Under the pieces are notes generated by a model. It ran no database searches, was not told where the DNA came from, and was given only the letters and a program-made list of their open reading frames with translations. Made by a program: the position numbers and the translations under genes. A stretch of DNA of 64,000 nucleotides from Chloroflexota bacterium (GTDB lineage: Bacteria; Chloroflexota; Anaerolineae; J036; Brachytrichaceae), in assembly GCA_021788625.1 (NCBI GenBank), contig JAJYKL010000010.1:1-64000 (forward strand). Reading direction: 5' to 3'. Each line of letters begins with the position of its first letter. Within the stretch, counting starts at the first letter, position 1. Of the stretch, positions 63,130 to 64,000 are shown in pieces.

Positions 63130-64000
63130 TCAGCGGACCAATGATGACGCGACGACAGCCTGCCCGAGGGCGATCCCGCCATCATTAGGGGGCACGCGCT
63201 GGTGCCAGTAGGGCGTATACCCCGCCTCCCGCAGTCGCTGCACACTGCGTTCCAGGAGGTAGGTGTTTTGGAAACATCCCCCGCTGAGCACCACCCGCCG
63301 CTCGCCCATCCGGCCGGTCACCGCCACGATCATCTCAGCCAGCGTGTTGTGGAACATGGCGGCGACCTCACCCGCCGGCACGCCACGCTGGCAGTCCTCG
63401 AAGATGGCTTTTACTACGGGTGCCCAATCCACAATCAAGGGAGGCTGGCGGCTGGGGATTGCGGATTGCGGGGTTTCATTCCCGCCTTCCGTGTCTGCCG
63501 GATGGCTCTGCGAATCTCCCGTCCTTATTCCCAAATCCCGAATCTCAAACGCGTAGGCGGCGCTGGTCTCTACGGCTTCAGCCGCGAACTCCAACTCCAT
63601 GGCTGCCTGGCCTTCGAAGGCCATGCGCTGGCACAGACCCACGAGCGAGGCTACCGCGTCGAACAACCTCCCAGCGCTGGAGGTGACGGGCGCGTTGAGC
63701 TTCTGGCGCAGCATCTGGCGGACCACACTGCGCTCGGCCACTGTCGTGTCGGCCATGGGGGGCAGGTGACTGAAACTGAAGGTCTGGTCGCCGTAGAGCT
63801 CGTAGAGCAGTCCCAGCGCAGAGCGGCGCGGCTCCCGCACGGCCTTCTCGCCGCCCGGCAGGCGGAACGTCCGCAGGTGTGCCGCACGGGTGTAGGACCC
63901 GGCTCCATCGACGAGCAGGAACTCGCCACCCCAGATGGTACCGTCGGTGCCGTAGCCCGTGCCGTCCCACGACACGCCCAGCGCCCGGCCAGTGAGGTCG
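63130..64000 (-). CDS. hypF: Carbamoyltransferase HypF, C-terminal part (runs off the window)
   Basis: The frame is open to the window end, so only about 290 C-terminal residues are seen. They match the HypF carbamoyltransferase domain: LGVSWDGTGYGTDGTIWGGEF, GRLFDAVASLVGLCQRMAFEGQAAM, VVLSGGCFQNTYLLER and PPNDGGIALGQAV. HypF makes carbamoyl-AMP and transfers the carbamoyl group to HypE. A loop reading IRDLGIRTGDSQSHPADTEG through PQSAIPSRQPP is foreign to the family. It appears to come from a mini-repeat that inserted in frame. Confidence 0.93.
   Translation of the reverse strand, partial: DLTGRALGVSWDGTGYGTDGTIWGGEFLLVDGAGSYTRAAHLRTFRLPGGEKAVREPRRSALGLLYELYGDQTFSFSHLPPMADTTVAERSVVRQMLRQKLNAPVTSSAGRLFDAVASLVGLCQRMAFEGQAAMELEFAAEAVETSAAYAFEIRDLGIRTGDSQSHPADTEGGNETPQSAIPSRQPPLIVDWAPVVKAIFEDCQRGVPAGEVAAMFHNTLAEMIVAVTGRMGERRVVLSGGCFQNTYLLERSVQRLREAGYTPYWHQRVPPNDGGIALGQAVVASSLVR
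63445..63545. repeat. Mini-repeat-derived insertion within hypF
   Basis: The stretch includes gggattgcggattgcg and cccaaatcccgaatctc, short internally repetitive strings I recall as common in intergenic DNA of some Chloroflexota genomes. Here they are in frame within a surface-loop position of hypF. Confidence 0.45.

Overview
The window looks like a bacterial chromosome segment, most likely from a Chloroflexota (Anaerolineae or Caldilinea-like) genome. The lineage guess rests on the generally GC-rich coding style, the oligoendopeptidase F / GH3 / DUF362 / hydrogenase-maturation neighbourhood and the dispersed mini-repeats inside genes. It is an inference, because no rRNA or marker gene is present. 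Two ordinary chromosomal flanks enclose about 49.7 kb of accessory DNA that is a phage-defence island.

Island boundaries. The 3' end of an isochorismatase-family gene (572-1324) recurs at 50869-51009, 108 of 110 bases identical over 1184-1293 and 50869-50978. A decayed tyrosine recombinase (50090-50752) lies directly beside the right copy. This is the layout expected for an integrative element that entered the 3' end of the isochorismatase gene and carried in a replacement tail.

Left part of the island (1.3-16 kb). Two truncated comM (Mg-chelatase-like) fragments stop at the same codon. A two-gene unit encodes a TPR-Ser/Thr kinase-TPR protein and a ClpA/C-type AAA+ unfoldase. Several unrecognised small genes, a PDZ-domain membrane protein and IS630-type debris follow.

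Central part, all on the minus strand (43.9 down to 16.0 kb). A type 1 BREX locus (brxA, brxB, pglX1, brxC, a HEPN protein, a PD-(D/E)XK protein, a second pglX split into two same-frame ORFs, pglZ, brxL) is followed within 70 bp by a retron-like cassette. That cassette is an AlbA/Schlafen-type ATPase with a zinc ribbon, a structured non-coding region with retron a1/a2 and msd features, and a retron-type reverse transcriptase. Only 25 bp further on come an uncharacterised 557-residue protein and a phospholipase-D-fold (HKD) protein that overlap each other. The last two may belong to the retron operon.

Divergent from brxA (44.0-47.9 kb, plus strand) are a UvrD-like helicase interrupted by one in-frame TAA, a Cas4/RecB-like nuclease and a GIY-YIG protein. 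A proline-rich membrane protein (48.5-50.0 kb) and the relic integrase close the island.

Right flank (51-64 kb). This holds a PRC-barrel protein, oligoendopeptidase F, an inositol-monophosphatase-family protein, a GH3 glycosidase, a DUF362 protein, a small membrane protein and a [NiFe]-hydrogenase maturation operon (hypF partial, hypC, hypD, MFS transporter, hypE). I saw no tRNA, rRNA or CRISPR array.
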